Source: Nemertoderma westbladi
Taxonomy: Eukaryota > Xenacoelomorpha > Nemertodermatida > Nemertodermatidae
NCBI GenBank assembly: GCA_032718475.1
Contig: JAUCBJ010008532.1
Location: forward strand, 17,608 to 81,607
Direction of reading: 5' to 3'
Length of the DNA stretch: 64,000 bases
In this document: one piece after another, positions 22,609 through 34,255 of the stretch
How the letters are laid out: every line of letters begins with the position of its first letter
Numbering within the stretch: the stretch's first letter is position 1
Notes under the pieces: generated by a model
Databases searched by the model: none
What the model saw: only the letters and a program-made list of their open reading frames with translations
What the model was told of the DNA's origin: nothing
Translations under genes and position numbers: made by a program

Positions 22609-22895
22609 AGTCGGCTTTGCGACAGTTGGACCCCACTGACACCATTGCGTATCGGATTGATTAATTAGGATAATCAATTAAACCCTAATTAGGAGTCGTA
22701 AGACACCTATTAGGGTTTAATTGTACTAATTAATTGATGACACCTGACAATTAGGGGCTAATTAGCCTAATTAGGAGGTGTCACCCAGACAGTCTGGCGC
22801 CAATGACACCCAATGTCACCCATAGGTGTCATTGGGTGTCACCCAGACAGTCTGGCGCCAGTCAGTGGGGTACAACTGCCGCAAAGCCGCCCAAG
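22609..22895. mobile_element. Short inverted-repeat element (MITE-like)
   Basis: GGCTTTGCGACAGTTGGACC near 22614 is reversed as GGGGTACAACTGCCGCAAAGCC near 22865-22888. The interior has further repeats: CACCCAGACAGTCTGGCGCCA occurs twice (about 22782-22802 and 22839-22859), with AATTAGG motifs in both orientations. The small size and absence of a gene fit a MITE. No target duplication was identified. Confidence 0.55.
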
Positions 22896-22934
22896 ACCCT
22901 ACTACTCCGGCTGCTTGCTTCCGACCATTCTGAT

Positions 22935-24268
22935 TTCAAGGGTTGAATTACCCTAATATTTAAGAGCTCATTGAGGCAGGCCTTAGCTGTTATGAGTTTG
23001 TCTGGGGCAAGGCGTCTAGGTTTGCACTGAATTGGAGGGCCAGTTGTCTTGATAGAGAACTCTATAGTAGACAGAGCTTGTTTGTGATAATCCAGGGGTT
23101 GGACAGTTTGTTTGTTCTTTTGAGCAGTTGATTTAACAGTGCCTGGGATTACTAGAAAACTCTGGAGTCCGAGGATTTTTACATTGCTTGGGAGTAGTAG
23201 TAACAGTGGTGGAGTTCGTGGAGAGACCAGTTATTGAATCTAAGATTTGTGAGTTTGCACAATCGAAGAGCAAGTTATGAAGTGCCAGAAAATTTGCACC
23301 AAGGATTGGGTGGATAACTTCTACGACAACAAATCGATGGTGGAAAATGCGACGTATCTTATTGAGTTTGACAGATGCATTTACGAGACCAAGGGCAGGA
23401 ATAAGGTGACCGTCAGCTGCTGTAAGTGTATGCGTAAATGAATATATATTGGAACACATTGAGGGTAATGGCCACTGATCTTTGAAAATTAGCACCAATG
23501 GGTGGATTGTTTCACCCGGGAACCACAAAAGATATGAGACTTTGGGGCGTTGGTTGGCGGAGAATGGTGTCAGGGTGTGTGGTCTGTACAAATATTCTGG
23601 ATTATTGTATCCATGAGGCTGCTAGCGATCGCGATTAGGCGTTGGATTGTGGGAAAAAGGGCGGGACATTGGTCGAACATGATAATCACTGCGGATTCTT
23701 TTAGACTCATGATGGTTATGTTGCAGAACATTCACTGGGTAGGAAGGTCGAGGATGCATCGCTGTTGCTGCAACAACAGTGTCAGTGATTTTGAGGAAGT
23801 CATCCAGTCGATTCACATCCTGGGTAGCAAGAGTGGAATGAGCTGAATCAGTAAGCATTGCCTCAATGAGCCGTGCAATTATTTCCTGTTCCCTCCTCTT
23901 CGGCATATCAGCAGCATTGGCTAACAATTTAATTCGTTGGATGGCAGAAGATGAGTGTTCTCCTTCCTGAAGTGTAAAAGAAGCGATGGCCTTTCGAATC
24001 AGTTCAAATTTCGATTCACCGAGTGAGTTTTTTGTGTAACTCCTTCACCTTGTCGTAGGTTTTGATATCAGAAGAAGACATGAATGCAGCATGCTCTGTT
24101 GGCAACTTGGTAAACAGAAGGTTAATCCGATCCTCATCGCTAGTTTTTTCCATGGAGAAACACGCCTCCAACTGGAGGAACCAAAATACCAGGTTGCTGT
24201 GGACAGAGGGGTGGGTTCCCATGATCCCACCCTTAAAGTGGTGGGAAGTCATGATTATGTCGTAGTCG
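22935..24268 (-). pseudogene. Gypsy/Ty3 retrotransposon relic: Gag, protease and start of RT
   Basis: On the minus strand, three regions in Gypsy order survive in shifting frames. Gag at about 24250-24016: NLVFWFLQLEACFSMEKTSDEDRIN, the W-F-x-x-L-E pattern of retrotransposon Gag. A central Gag piece at 23927-23622 carries no recognisable motif. Protease end at 23460-23180: the typical VVEVIHPILGANFLALHNLLFD pattern, but the active-site D-T/S-G is not intact. RT entry at about 23080-22940: KTTGPPIQCKPRRLAPDKL. The copy ends at the inverted-repeat element. No LTRs were found. Dead fragment. Confidence 0.8.
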
Positions 24269-24365
24269 TTGATTGGTGAATTAGAGTTCGAGTGTCACCA
24301 GTGTAATGGGTTGACACTCAGAGTAAATAAAATAACATAAATGTGAATGCAAAATATTGAAAATA

Positions 24366-24452
24366 CGAAGATATATTCTGATAAAGAAGAATACAGATGT
24401 ATTGCAGTACCGCGGTAGGATGAAAGTTAAAGTATCTTAGTTATACCGGTAG
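24366..24452 (+). repeat. ~87-bp dispersed unit, copy 1
   Basis: ATATTCTGATAAAGAAGAAT to GGCTCTTAT, nearly identical to 34318-34425. Here it is followed by a ~60-bp segment (GGGTTTGTGCTTAACGCG...) that in the 34-kb copy lies on the other side in inverted orientation. Confidence 0.85.
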
Positions 24453-24514
24453 GCTCTTATATGGGTTTGTGCTTAACGCGTATGTGTACGTATTTGTACG
24501 TATTCTGCACAGTT

Positions 24515-24604
24515 CCCGTAGCATACCGTATGCTACGGGAAGTTGTCGAAATTGGTATGTTGTACCTATTTTGACCAATTTCCATAGCATACGGTATGCT
24601 ACGG
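24515..24604. repeat. Two AGCATAC palindromes
   Basis: CCCGTAGCATACCGTATGCTACGGG (24515-24539; half-site CCCGTAGCATAC) is a near-perfect palindrome around one central base. A related palindrome, CCATAGCATAC-GGTATGCTACGG, follows at 24582-24604. A third sits at about 34256-34281. Confidence 0.8.
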
Positions 24605-24630
24605 CAATTCCATTATTTTGAGTTATAATG

Positions 24631-24702
24631 GCTACGCGGTGTAGTGGTTAATCATTGTGTAGCTTATGACCCATGTCCTGGGTTCGACACCAACCTCGGA
24701 TT
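24631..24702 (+). repeat. tRNA-like Pol III promoter, probable SINE or tRNA pseudogene
   Basis: A-box-like GTGTAGTGGTTAATC (about 24639) and B box GGGTTCGACACC (24680-24691) at tRNA spacing, followed by T runs that could end Pol III transcription (about 24710-24730). The acceptor and T stems pair poorly, so a functional tRNA is unlikely. Confidence 0.5.
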
Positions 24703-25566
24703 AAGTATATTTTTTATTTATATTTTTTAAAACTGTGAATTCTGCCGTGCAATGTGAAAAGACCATAAGTCGCATAAGTGCTACAAGGGTAAAAGACCGT
24801 AAGTGCCTTAATTAAGTCAACAAGACTTGCGCTTTTTTGTCATTGCATAAATAATAAGAAAACGTACATACGTTTTTATTGAAATTGGTGTCTTTTAACT
24901 TGCGGTTTTTAAGTTTATTCTAACTTTAAATATTACATAATGAGCCCAGTAATGTGGGGAGTGGGGAGAGCCACGAGGGCCGACTGTCATGTGGGGGTGG
25001 GCCGTGCCCACAGTTTAGTATGGACCAGATCGGCAATGTTCATCTATCCGTCCGTCTATCTGCCTCAATGTTTAAATGTCACTATCTCAGCATCGGCGAG
25101 GTCAAATTTGTTGAAATGTGGTACTGTATGCGTGAAGTAAACGAAAAGTTCAGGAAGTCAGGATTTTAAATCGCGTTTCCATAGCAAATGGTTGATTTTA
25201 AATTTTAAAGAATTTTAAACAGCAAATTTAAAACTAACAGCTTATTCATTACTGCATTATAGCGCAATCAATCATGCAAGGGTTGAGTCATACAAAACTA
25301 ACTTGAATGACGGGGTTTTGTGGGTAGAAAAATATAAGATAAATAATATAAAACAAAGTTAGTATATGCGGCTGTATAGTATAAGCACAATAACGAAATA
25401 AGAACATATGATGTTTAACAATTCAACAAGGAATTTAACAAGTAACAAAATAACGAAAATAACACTTTCGAAAAAAACTAACGAAATGTTCAATAGGAGC
25501 ATAGTTTGGCGTAGCTTAGCAACCAGTTCATAGTCCACTCGATGGCGAAACAGAAGCAGCGATTGT
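24703..25566. other. AT-rich stretch, no gene
   Basis: Nothing recognised. Overlapping short frames at 24940-25169 are GC-richer but lack any motif. Confidence 0.45.
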
Positions 25567-28143
25567 TCAGTTGCAGATAATTCCAATCCCGTGTTTTTCC
25601 ATTGATTTAAAGTCATCAGGTGTTAGAAGTTCCTTAGCTGCTGAGGATATTTTAATTTCGTTGAGGTCCTTGCAACAGAGTTCATTAAAGTGGAGATATT
25701 GGAACCCCGGTTTGGTTTGTATCTGTCCGCCAACTGAAAACGACAACATCGCCCAACACTTCACAATGGTTGCATCCGATTGCTTAAAGTTGTATGAGCA
25801 GGTGTGACACATACGTGCAGAGCTGGATGTACGAGGAATTAGCTCAGGGACTGAGGTAAACGAACTACCACAACCTCCGGACTGCACTAGCGGTGCTCTA
25901 CCTCCACGTCTATGCGCAGATGGCTTCTTACCCGAGCCACAGACCACTGAAGCAATATTCGAAATATTTTTGGAAAATGTTCTCTTTATAGTAACATTTA
26001 TGGCGTTTCACATCTCGGCCAAGGAATTTGTGTGCAGACCAGTGGCAATAACATGCGAACAAACCTTGCTCGCTCTATAGCCCAAACACACGCATGAAAA
26101 GGTAACTCCATTTTTTTTACCGTGCTTCTGCTTTTTAACGTAATGGACCTTACGCTCTAGCTTAGAACGCACAATAACATCGCCATTGTTCATCCCGACT
26201 ACACGATTTACAGACTATTTACCCGAAGCTACAATAGAAGCAACTAGTGACGCTGACAGACCACTGTCTATCAAATCTTCAGAATACTTTTGTAACACAT
26301 CATGTTCCTCCGAATTATTGGGTTCATTTTCAACAACTTCCTGAGCTGGTGTTACAGGTATATATGAACATGAAGGGCCAGATAGTGAGTCCTGGTTTTC
26401 CTGGTCTATACGGACAGGAGTCGGTGATTCACCCACATCTAATAGAATAACATCATCTTTATCTCCAACAAGAAAGTACACAGGATCGTCCTGCATCACA
26501 ACTGGTACACAATCATTCGGATTATAATTATCAACAGAGGTTGCTGTAGAATCGAGTGGTTCGTTTAGAAAATGCTTCTGGTACTCATGACTGATTTTCT
26601 TTATACGTTTCATATACAACCACATACGTTCCTCGTCATCTAGTTTGAAGTATTCGGACTCATTTAATTGAAACTGCTGTAAATAGCTCTTAAGTCTGTA
26701 CTTAGATCCCACTCCCAATAAACCTCTAACTACATCATCCATCTGCGATGATACTGCCTTCTTGATCGCCTGAATTGCCTCATCTACCGGTAGGCCAGTT
26801 GTAAAACGTTTAATAATACTGTTCATGCTCTCACTCTGCTGATTGTAGAGCAAACGCCGATCGCGGAAATGCAACAATCCTATGTTGCAATGGTACGGAT
26901 TTCATTGAATATATTCGTCAGATACTCAATCACTCTGCAGTCCAATTTTTCTAGAAGGTAGTTGTCCATGAGCGCATTCCAATCTGCTTCGACTTCATCT
27001 GAAAGAATGACCCTGTTGACATCTTGCTTAATGCGTGTAATTTCAGATTTATTTAATCCACATTTGTGGGCCTTGTCAGCAATATTTTCCAACAAGTGTT
27101 CCAAACCACGTATATGAACTGCAAAAGGGAATAATAAACCCAATGCATTTACAATAGCTTGTTCTCCGTCTGTAGTATAGTGCACCAGGTCTCTAGCTAA
27201 GCTTGTATCGGCTAAGGGGGACAACATCCGTCTATAGCAGAGTTCTTCCTTCGATGGTATCAACTCACCTGGTCCTATTAATACAGGATCTCCTTCGAAA
27301 ATTGGATACCGATATGATGAAAAGAAACCCCAGCAACATTGAGAAATATTAAATACGGTATCAGCTCCTAGCGAAAATGCCCCGGGCCCAGAACAAAATA
27401 GCTGAACTTCTGTAAGTTGACGATTGGTATATAACTGATATAAAAAACCAGAATCCAGATATGAACATTCACGAATAAAACGTGTTGGGTCTTCTTCATT
27501 GGATTTCATTATAAGTATATTTGTATGAGGATCTATATTTTGAATGCGGCGTTTCATGCCCGTAACGTGACGAGAAGTAACATTCGACGAGAAACTTGAA
27601 GTATTAAACATTCCAGTTCCCAATGTTGCATTTATTGACGCAGCAGCTACTGATGGTTTAATTCTATTGCCCAGAACAGAACAGACATTTTCAATGGCAT
27701 CAAGTGCTGTCCCACTTAGCACATGGTGCTTTTTCTTCAGCACATCCTCCTGCCCGTCATCATTAAACCCATCGTTTTCATCAGATTTATCCTTCCTTGA
27801 AAAAAGACTTAGGTACCGATCGTTGCGGCCGCTTCCATATACAATGGTTTGCTGAATTCCTGTATGACCACAATAGTACACAACGCGGGTCACTTCCTGT
27901 CCATCAATAACTTTCTTAGCATCCATGCGATAATACTTCATATGAAGTCCTTTCCCAACAATACCGACAGGTTTAAACGTGGTAACCACCCCCAAAGGCA
28001 AGGGATGCATATCGACAGTAACATTAGGAAGCTCCAAAGAAACATTGTCATAATTATCTCTTAATATGTTAAGTAACGTCCTCGTATAAAGGAGTTTCGA
28101 TCTCGATCTGTTGAAGATCAACAGCACTCCAGTCCTTCGACAT
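25567..28143 (-). pseudogene. MULE-like transposase with SWIM zinc finger (frameshifted)
   Basis: A minus-strand relic of a Mutator-like DDE transposase. The natural start is ATG at 28143 (MSKDWSAVDLQQ); a frameshift before 28080 leads into the main frame (28127-26880). That frame carries a CSGPGAF...GFF region and HYTTDGEQAIVNALGLLFPFAVHIRGLEHLLENI, the transposase core with its T-D-G-E aspartate. Another frameshift plus stop near 26878 leads to NQQSESMNSIIKR (26877-26215). An in-frame TAG at 26215 precedes CVCLGYRASKVCSHVIATGL (about 26095-26035), a SWIM finger of C-x-C...C-x-H form. A Lys/Arg/Gly tail and a Cys-rich end extend to 25567. Three or more disabling changes mean it is dead. The family is common in marine invertebrate genomes. 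Confidence 0.78.
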
Positions 28144-28269
28144 CGTATAGTTATACGGGTATCTAATACTGTTACGTATCAGTATATTGTTAGAATTGTT
28201 GCAGTTCACCTATCACTGCTATCAGCCTATATGATTATACAGTTATATGTTATTATCAATTTAATTAGA

Positions 28270-28470
28270 CGGCACTTGTGTCAAATAGGGGACCCTCATA
28301 ACCTGCTAATCCTGAAATCACTAAAGGAGCAGTTAGTAAAAGAGCAGGTTACAGAGGCGAATTGAAAGGAACCAAAACAATAAATGAGAGTTAAGAATAT
28401 TGTTATCACCTGCTAAATACCAGGACAAGCAGGTGATTTCAGTTAGCAGATTAGGAGGGTCCCCTACAGT
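28270..28470. mobile_element. Small inverted-repeat element (MITE-like)
   Basis: AGGGGACCCTCATAACCTGC (about 28286) is reversed at the right as GCAGATTAGGAGGGTCCCCT (about 28446-28465), with GAAATCAC / GTGATTTC continuing the pairing. It is about 190 bp without a gene. It contains a copy of the GGAGCAGGTTA repeat (28327-28360). Confidence 0.6.
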
Positions 28471-28535
28471 CCCAATCCCAATAAACATTAACTTGGTCAT
28501 TTTGGCGGCCAAAACGACCAAAATGGCCAAATATA
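28471..28535. repeat. Dispersed repeat shared with 33.8 kb (inverted)
   Basis: CAGTCCCAATCCCAATAAAC through GGTCATTTTGGCGGCCAAAA recurs reverse complemented at about 33796-33862. The centre, TTTTGGCGGCCAAAA, is itself palindromic. Confidence 0.8.
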
Positions 28536-28677
28536 AATTGCGGCATTCATGAAAGGAACTTCTGAGGCAAGTTGGCTTGTCAATCACAGCCAGTGAATAG
28601 AGGCTGAGTGGAAAGTAAAGCCCAGGATGTTGGCAGATAGAAAAAGGCTTCGATTTCCGGACATTCCCTCACCAAAC

Positions 28678-28701
28678 CCCCCCCCCCCCCCCCCCCCCCC
28701 C
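28678..28701. repeat. C homopolymer
   Basis: About 24 consecutive C bases, interrupted by nothing visible. A site where length is likely to be polymorphic or misassembled. Confidence 0.95.
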
Positions 28702-29985
28702 GTTCCGTTTGAGTAGGACACTACTGTTTTATATTTAGCACGTTTATTTTTCATTTTGTAAGGTAAACGGACCGCTTGTATCCAGAAAAGTTGTACAGTA
28801 TCCAATTTCCCTTTCTTAGCTCAGAAATTAATATTTTGCATCCCGATTTTACATTTTGTATCCACGTTTTATTTATGTATTCAATTACACTGTATTGTTT
28901 GCTAATCTTTAAACAATTAATTAGATGACCTATATATTCCATCTGTTTCTCCTGTTCAAAGCAAAATCTAATCATGAATACTTTTTCACTGTAACTCGTA
29001 ACTCAACCAATTGGTCCTTTTTCGAAGAAATCGTACATGGGCATTTTGGAGCTAACGTATTTAGGTAAAGCTCTATTGTAGGCTGTGGCTCTGTTTAAGC
29101 TTAGCTGAGCCAAGACGACAGACATTAGGATGGGAACACGAACAAACCATATTATCCTTCCCCTATTCATTTCAATGGTAACCAGCTTGTCTTTCCCGCA
29201 CTGGGGGTAGACCATTGCCATTGGGTAAGCTGAATGCTATTGTAATACAAAGAGAGCGGCAGGATAAAGAGAAATGCCGACCTCACTAATAATGGGCTGG
29301 TCCCACAGGTCACTTTAAGGTAGGTGGTACAGTAGGTACTACAGTTTACATGTTCAAGGGCGCCAGTCCCTAGTCGCTAGCCCATAGTCTGTCATGGAGT
29401 TCCTGTAGTAGTTTCAGACGCTTTCACTCAGTATCCTAGTGTCCAGGAAGTTGGGAGTTGAGTGTGGGTGGGTGGATTTGGTGGCCCCCACGCAACACCG
29501 CAGTGTCGGATGACTACAAAACAAAGACCAACGACCCAAATAATAAAGACCTGTACAAATACAAAACGCATGTGTTAACTTTCGTTTATTGTTTTGGTTC
29601 CCCAACACGCCTCTGTAACCTGCTTCTTTACTAACCTGCTCCTTTAAATGGCAATGTGATCTCACGCTCTCTGGCAATGGGACCTAAAGCTCTTTGGAAC
29701 CTAACGCTCTTTGGGACGTAACGCGACTTTACCTCTTTGTTTTGTACAGGTCACAATGAGCGTTATGTACCATTGCTATTTAAAGGAGCAGGTTAGTAAA
29801 GGAGCAAGTTACAGAGGCGTGACGGGGGATTCAAAACAATTAACGAACGTTAACACATGTAACAAGATTATGCAGGTCTTTATAATTGGGTCTTTGTTTT
29901 GTAGTCACCCCGCAGTGTCCGCGAATTATACATTGTAAAAAATATTAAAAAAAATGTTTATTATAAAAAAAAATATTATTGAAAT
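28702..29985. other. Intergenic stretch with inverted copies of the GGAGCAGGTTA repeat
   Basis: About 110 bp near 29555-29650 (minus) recur in plus orientation at about 29778-29900: TAAAGGAGCAGGTTAGTAAA, then CAGAGGCG, AAAACAAT-AACGAA-GTTAACACATG and GGTCTTTAT-ATT-GGGTC. Another copy sits at 28318-28385. This is a multicopy small element. No gene is supported. Confidence 0.65.
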
Positions 29986-29989
29986 TAAT

Positions 29990-30271
29990 TTCCGAAATTA
30001 ACATCCCGAAATTAATTTATGGGCGTCCATTAATTAGTTATTTCATTACGATTCTGATTGGTTGATAGATTAATTACGGGACGTCCATAAATTAATTTGG
30101 GGACATCCATAAATTAATTTCGGGACGTTCATAATTTAATTTCGGGACGTCCATAAGTTAATTTCGGGACGTCCATATATTATAGTTAATTTCGGGACGT
30201 CCATAAATTAATTTCGGGACGTCCATAAATTAATTTCGGGATGTCCATAAATTAATTTCGGGACGTTCAGA
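29990..30271 (+). repeat. ~23-bp tandem repeat containing GGGACGTCC
   Basis: Repeats of AATTTCGGGACGTCCATAAA with ATTAATTT joins, ten or so copies, some diverged. The GGACGTCC core is a palindrome. Confidence 0.85.
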
Positions 30272-30522
30272 TTATTATACATACTCCTCCTTTAACGAAG
30301 CCCCATTCAACTCCTTTTATAAGACTGTACTCTATCAATGCCTCAGTGGGCGGACTCCAGTACTGCAAGGCTCAGCGCCAGGTAAGTTAACAATCTGTCA
30401 ATAATAAAAATGAAAGCGAGCCGACATTTAGTCAGATCCACCAAATGGATGGCCAAGGAGACAGACTGTCTGGATTGAGCTGATTCGAGTCCAGGTTGGA
30501 ATTTATGTAGAGTTTGCTCAAC

Positions 30523-30636
30523 ATGTGTGGCGCGGATTAAGGATCCTGGCGCGTAGTGACAGGGGCGTGTGGCGCGGATTAAGGATCCCGGCGCGTAGTG
30601 ACAGGGGCGTGTGGCGCGCATTGAGGATCCTGGCGG
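30523..30636 (+). repeat. 46-bp tandem repeat
   Basis: Three copies of GTGTGGCGCGGATTAAGGAT followed by CC(T/C)GGCGCGTAGTGACAGGGGC; the last one is partial. The short minus-strand frame across it is a by-product. Confidence 0.85.
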
Positions 30637-31159
30637 TCCTGGCGCGAATATGGATGTAGGGTTAGGTTAGGACAGTAGGAGGTAGCGTAGCAGTGCACTA
30701 GCAACACATCCCACTCTACAGCTCTATTTCAGTATTTGAAATTATTCCATAGGTTTATAAAGATCGAAAAATGTCCGCTCGCTTCGCTCGCGTTTATACT
30801 ATAACTGTATAAGTCTACTCTTAGCACTGTTTGGCTGTGGACAAATGGAAACGGACAGATTGAGCATGACCATTAAAAACATGACTTGTTTCAAAAGTTT
30901 TTCAATTGTCAGATTCTTCAAACCAATAAAACCATGACAGCCTGCATGATTCAGCAGAATTTCCGTGCTCGCTACGCTCGCCAGCTCGCAATTTCATGAC
31001 ATCTGCATTTCTGCATTTGAAAACAGTCGGTTTGTATGGTGGCTGATTTAGGCCACATTTAATTTAATTTTTTTTCGAAGAGGATTAAGAAAAAAAATAA
31101 ACTAAATTATATTATTTAGGGGATTAAGAAAACAGAAACAAATTAAACTAAATTATGCG

Positions 31160-31775
31160 AATATTGATTTCTGATTGGTTGAAAAAATAAATAAACTAAA
31201 TTAAGTTATTTCTGATTGGTTTAAAAAATAAATAAACTAAATTAACTGTATTTCTGATTGGTTGAAAAAATAAATAAACTAAATTAAGTATATTTCTGAT
31301 TGGTTGAAAAAATAAATAAACTAAATTAAGTTATTTCTGATTGGTTAAAAAAATAAATAAACTAAATTAACTGTATTTCTGATTGGTTGAAAAAATAAAT
31401 GAACTAAATTAAGTTATTTCTGATTGGTTGAAAAAATAAATAAACTAAATTAAGTTATTTCTGATTGGTTAAAAAAATAAATTAACTAAATTAACTGTAT
31501 TTCTGATTGGTTGAAAAAATAAATAAACTAAATTAAGTTATTTCTGATTGGTTGAAAAGATAAATAAACTAAATTAAGTTATTTCTGATTGGTTGAAAAA
31601 ATAAATAAACTAAATTAAGGGAGGTTTCTGATTGGTTGAAAAAATAAATAAACTAAATTAAGTATATTTCTGATTGGTTGAAAAAATAAATAAACTAAAT
31701 TAAGTTATTTCTGATTGGTTAAAAAAATAAATAAACTAAATTAACTGTATTTCTGATTGGTTGAAAATCTAGATA
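31160..31775 (+). repeat. Left arm: array of CTGATTGGTT units
   Basis: Fifteen units by eye of TTTCTGATTGGTTGAAAAAA plus TAAATAAACTAAATTAA, with linkers of four types (GTTA, CTGTA, GTATA, GGGAGG). CTGATTGGTT fits the NF-Y (CCAAT-box) consensus in reverse. Confidence 0.9.
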
Positions 31776-31931
31776 AACTAAATTATACAGTCTGACAAGA
31801 GGCTAGTCAGATATTGGACTACTGCTTTAGTCAGTGTAGTTAGTTGGAGTGGAGTCATGTACTATCTTACCCGGTACTGTTGTTAGATTATGACTCCTAC
31901 GGCATGCTACTTGTTGATCAGTATATTTACC

Positions 31932-32480
31932 ATGTCGTCCAGTCTTACAGAAGGGTTGGATCAGTATGCAAAGTTACTAGAGGATTACTTTCGGAAGGGT
32001 TACCAGCATAAAGAAATATGTACTCTCCTTTCTAGTAATGATGGATTCCCAGTGACTTCTTCTAGGACTGTAAAGATAGTAAATACTACTTTACTGATAA
32101 GTAAAGATATGAACACGAGTGGCCTTGGTTATAGGCAAATGCAGAAGTTATTATTGTTAAATCATAAATTATATGTACCGAAAAAGTTAGTTGGTCAACT
32201 CCTTCATTTATTAGAACTGAACGCAGTTAGGAGAAGGATTAGTAGGAAAGTGGTCAGACGTACTTATATTTCAAAGGGCCCAAATTACTGGCACCACTAC
32301 CTGACTACTACACTACACTGCTACATGTACCAGTACTACAGTTTAACAGTAGCCTCCCTTACCATGTTGTTGGTGATTCTATTCATACATCATACAGCAG
32401 TACAGCATACAGACATAAACCACACACAGACCACGGCCAGGCAGTACTGCAGTACACCAGTACCACAAACTGGCAGTTAA
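31932..32480 (+). CDS. Integrase-like transposase N-terminus, truncated
   Basis: ORF of about 180 codons from ATG in ACCATGT context (an upstream in-frame ATG lies at 31890). Residues LDQYAKLLEDYFRKGYQHKEIC, then GYRQMQKLLLLNHKLYVPKKLVGQLLHLLELNAVRRRISRKVVRRTYISKGPNYWHH (described piecewise) follow the DNA-binding N-terminus of rve-type eukaryotic transposases. Key marks are a helix-turn-helix, a G-Y-(K/R) motif, an L-L-H-L-L-(D/E) motif, and R-R-x-Y-x-S-x-GPN just before the catalytic W-H-x-D. Here the sequence departs at YWHHYLTT, so the DDE core is gone. The rest (TTTLHCYMYQYYSLTV...) is probably non-homologous. It lies at the centre of the CCAAT-array foldback. It could still bind DNA. 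Confidence 0.55.
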   Translation: MSSSLTEGLDQYAKLLEDYFRKGYQHKEICTLLSSNDGFPVTSSRTVKIVNTTLLISKDMNTSGLGYRQMQKLLLLNHKLYVPKKLVGQLLHLLELNAVRRRISRKVVRRTYISKGPNYWHHYLTTTLHCYMYQYYSLTVASLTMLLVILFIHHTAVQHTDINHTQTTARQYCSTPVPQTGS

Positions 32481-32484
32481 CCAA

Positions 32485-33215
32485 TCAGAAATAACTTAAT
32501 TTAGTTTATTTATTTTTTCAACCAATCAAAAATAACTTAATTTAGTTTATTTATTTTTTCAACCAATCAGAAATATTTTAATTTAGTTTATTTATTTTTT
32601 CAACCAATCAGAAATATACTTAATTTAGTTTATTTATTTTTTCAACCAATCAGAAACCTCCCTTAATTTAGTTTATTTATTTTTTCAACCAATCAGAAAT
32701 ATACTTAATTTAGTTTATTTATTTTTTCAACCAATCAGAAACCTCCCTTAATTTAGTTTATTTATTTTTTCAACCAATCAGAAATAACTTAATTTTGTTT
32801 ATTTATTTTTTCAACCAATCAGACATAACTTAATTTAGTTTATTTATTTTTTCAACCAATCAGAAATACAGTTAATTTAGTTTATTTATTTTTTCAACCA
32901 ATCAGAAATATACTTCATTTAGTTTATTTATTTTTTCAACCAATCAGAAACATCCCTTAATTTAGTTTATTTATTTTTTCAACCAATCAGAAATAACTTA
33001 ATTTAGTTTATTTATTTTTTCAACCAATCAGAAATAACTTAATTTAGTTTATTTATTTTTTCAACCAATCAGAAATACAGTTAATTTAGTTTATTAATTT
33101 TTTCAACCAATCAGAAATAACTTAATTTAGTTTATTTATTTTTTCAACCAATCAGAAATATACTTAATTTAGTTTATTTATTTTTTCAACCAATCAGAAA
33201 TCAAAATCAATATTC
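32485..33215 (-). repeat. Right arm: array of AACCAATCAG units
   Basis: Eighteen units by eye, reverse complement of the left arm (TTTTTTCAACCAATCAGAAA). Several linkers match those of the left arm but in a different order and number, so the arms have changed independently. Confidence 0.9.
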
Positions 33216-33336
33216 ACATAATTTAGTTTAATTTGTTTCTGTTTTCTTAATCCCCTAAATAATATAATTTAGTTTATTTTTTTCTTAATCCTCTTTGAAA
33301 AAAAAATTTAATTGAATGTGGCCTAAATCAGCCACC

Positions 33337-34255
33337 GTAGGTTTGCCTACTTTAAATGCTGAAATGTTAAAATTTTCGTGCTCGCTACGCTCGCATCTTA
33401 ATCACATCCGCATTTAAAAACAGTCAGTTAGGTTGACCTACTACTACTAACTACTAACTACAGCACTATCTGACACTGACTATTACCTGATTACTGTCAG
33501 ATTGTATTTATGTTAACATAATTGGGAAATTTCCTTGCTCGCTACGCTCGCATTTTAATGTTAAAATACTGTAGGGCTACAGCATTATAAACTGATAAAT
33601 TATTACAACTGAGCAATTACTGCAAAATTTCATGGTCAATTGTTGGCTTGGCGCGCATTAGATATCATGGCTGGCGCGATTTTCGTTTAACCAGAACGCG
33701 TGTGGCGCGCTTTTTGTCAGTATTCCATATAGGATTCGAGTTAAAATCGCTTCGCCAAAACGACCAAGTAGCCCATAGGAATACACTAATTTTTTTTTGG
33801 TGATTTTGGTCATTTTGGCCGCCAAAACGACCAAGTTAATGTTTATTGGGATTGGGACTGTATTTGACACTGCTACCGCTTAACCCAAGTACAGAAGTAG
33901 CAATGCACAATGTCAATGCAGCAATGGGTACCGGTACCTATTCTTCAGTTCTTGTAGGCTAGTACTGTACTGCTGTAGTAATGTTATGGCTATGCCTGAT
34001 GCCAGTGCCAGGTACCAGGCCAGTACGAGTACATCAGTTTCAGTACCGGTACTACAGTACTACTGCAGTCTGCAGTACGCAATAGTGCAATACAGTACCT
34101 ACAGCCAGACAGCTTATCTCCACAACATGCAACTGTCTGGCAGTTGAGAACTGGCAGACTGGTTTTATGCAGGTGGTGGTCGGATTAGCCGGTCCCGGTA
34201 GCTACCTAACACTATATTAATAAGTGCACATTCTATGGGTATACGTTAGGGATTT
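33337..34255. other. Intergenic stretch with GCTCGCTACGCTCGC motifs
   Basis: GTGCTCGCTACGCTCGC-type imperfect palindromes occur at about 33380 and 33538 here, and at about 30780 and 30968 before the foldback element. The 33796-33862 segment repeats 28471-28535 in inverse. No gene is seen. Confidence 0.55.

Larger units (their letters stand above)
31039..33336. mobile_element. Foldback element with CCAAT-box repeat arms
   Basis: About 2.3 kb with long inverted arms. The ends mirror each other: GGTGGCTGATTTAGGCCACA on the left, and TGTGGCCTAAATCAGCCACC on the right. Next come matching A/T-rich stretches with GGGGATTAAGAAAACAGAAA, then arrays of a ~44-bp unit (15 units left, 18 right by eye), oriented inward. 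The centre (31790-32484) carries one ORF. No clear target duplication. Long internally repetitive inverted termini are characteristic of foldback elements. The ORF hints at an integrase-like transposase ancestor. Confidence 0.85.

Noticed and set aside
24631..24702. Functional tRNA gene
   Set aside because: A and B boxes are present, but the acceptor and T stems pair poorly. A SINE or pseudogene is more likely.
31160..33215. CRISPR-like regular repeats with short variable linkers
   Set aside because: The linkers belong to four recurring types and are not unique spacers. The context is a eukaryotic foldback element.
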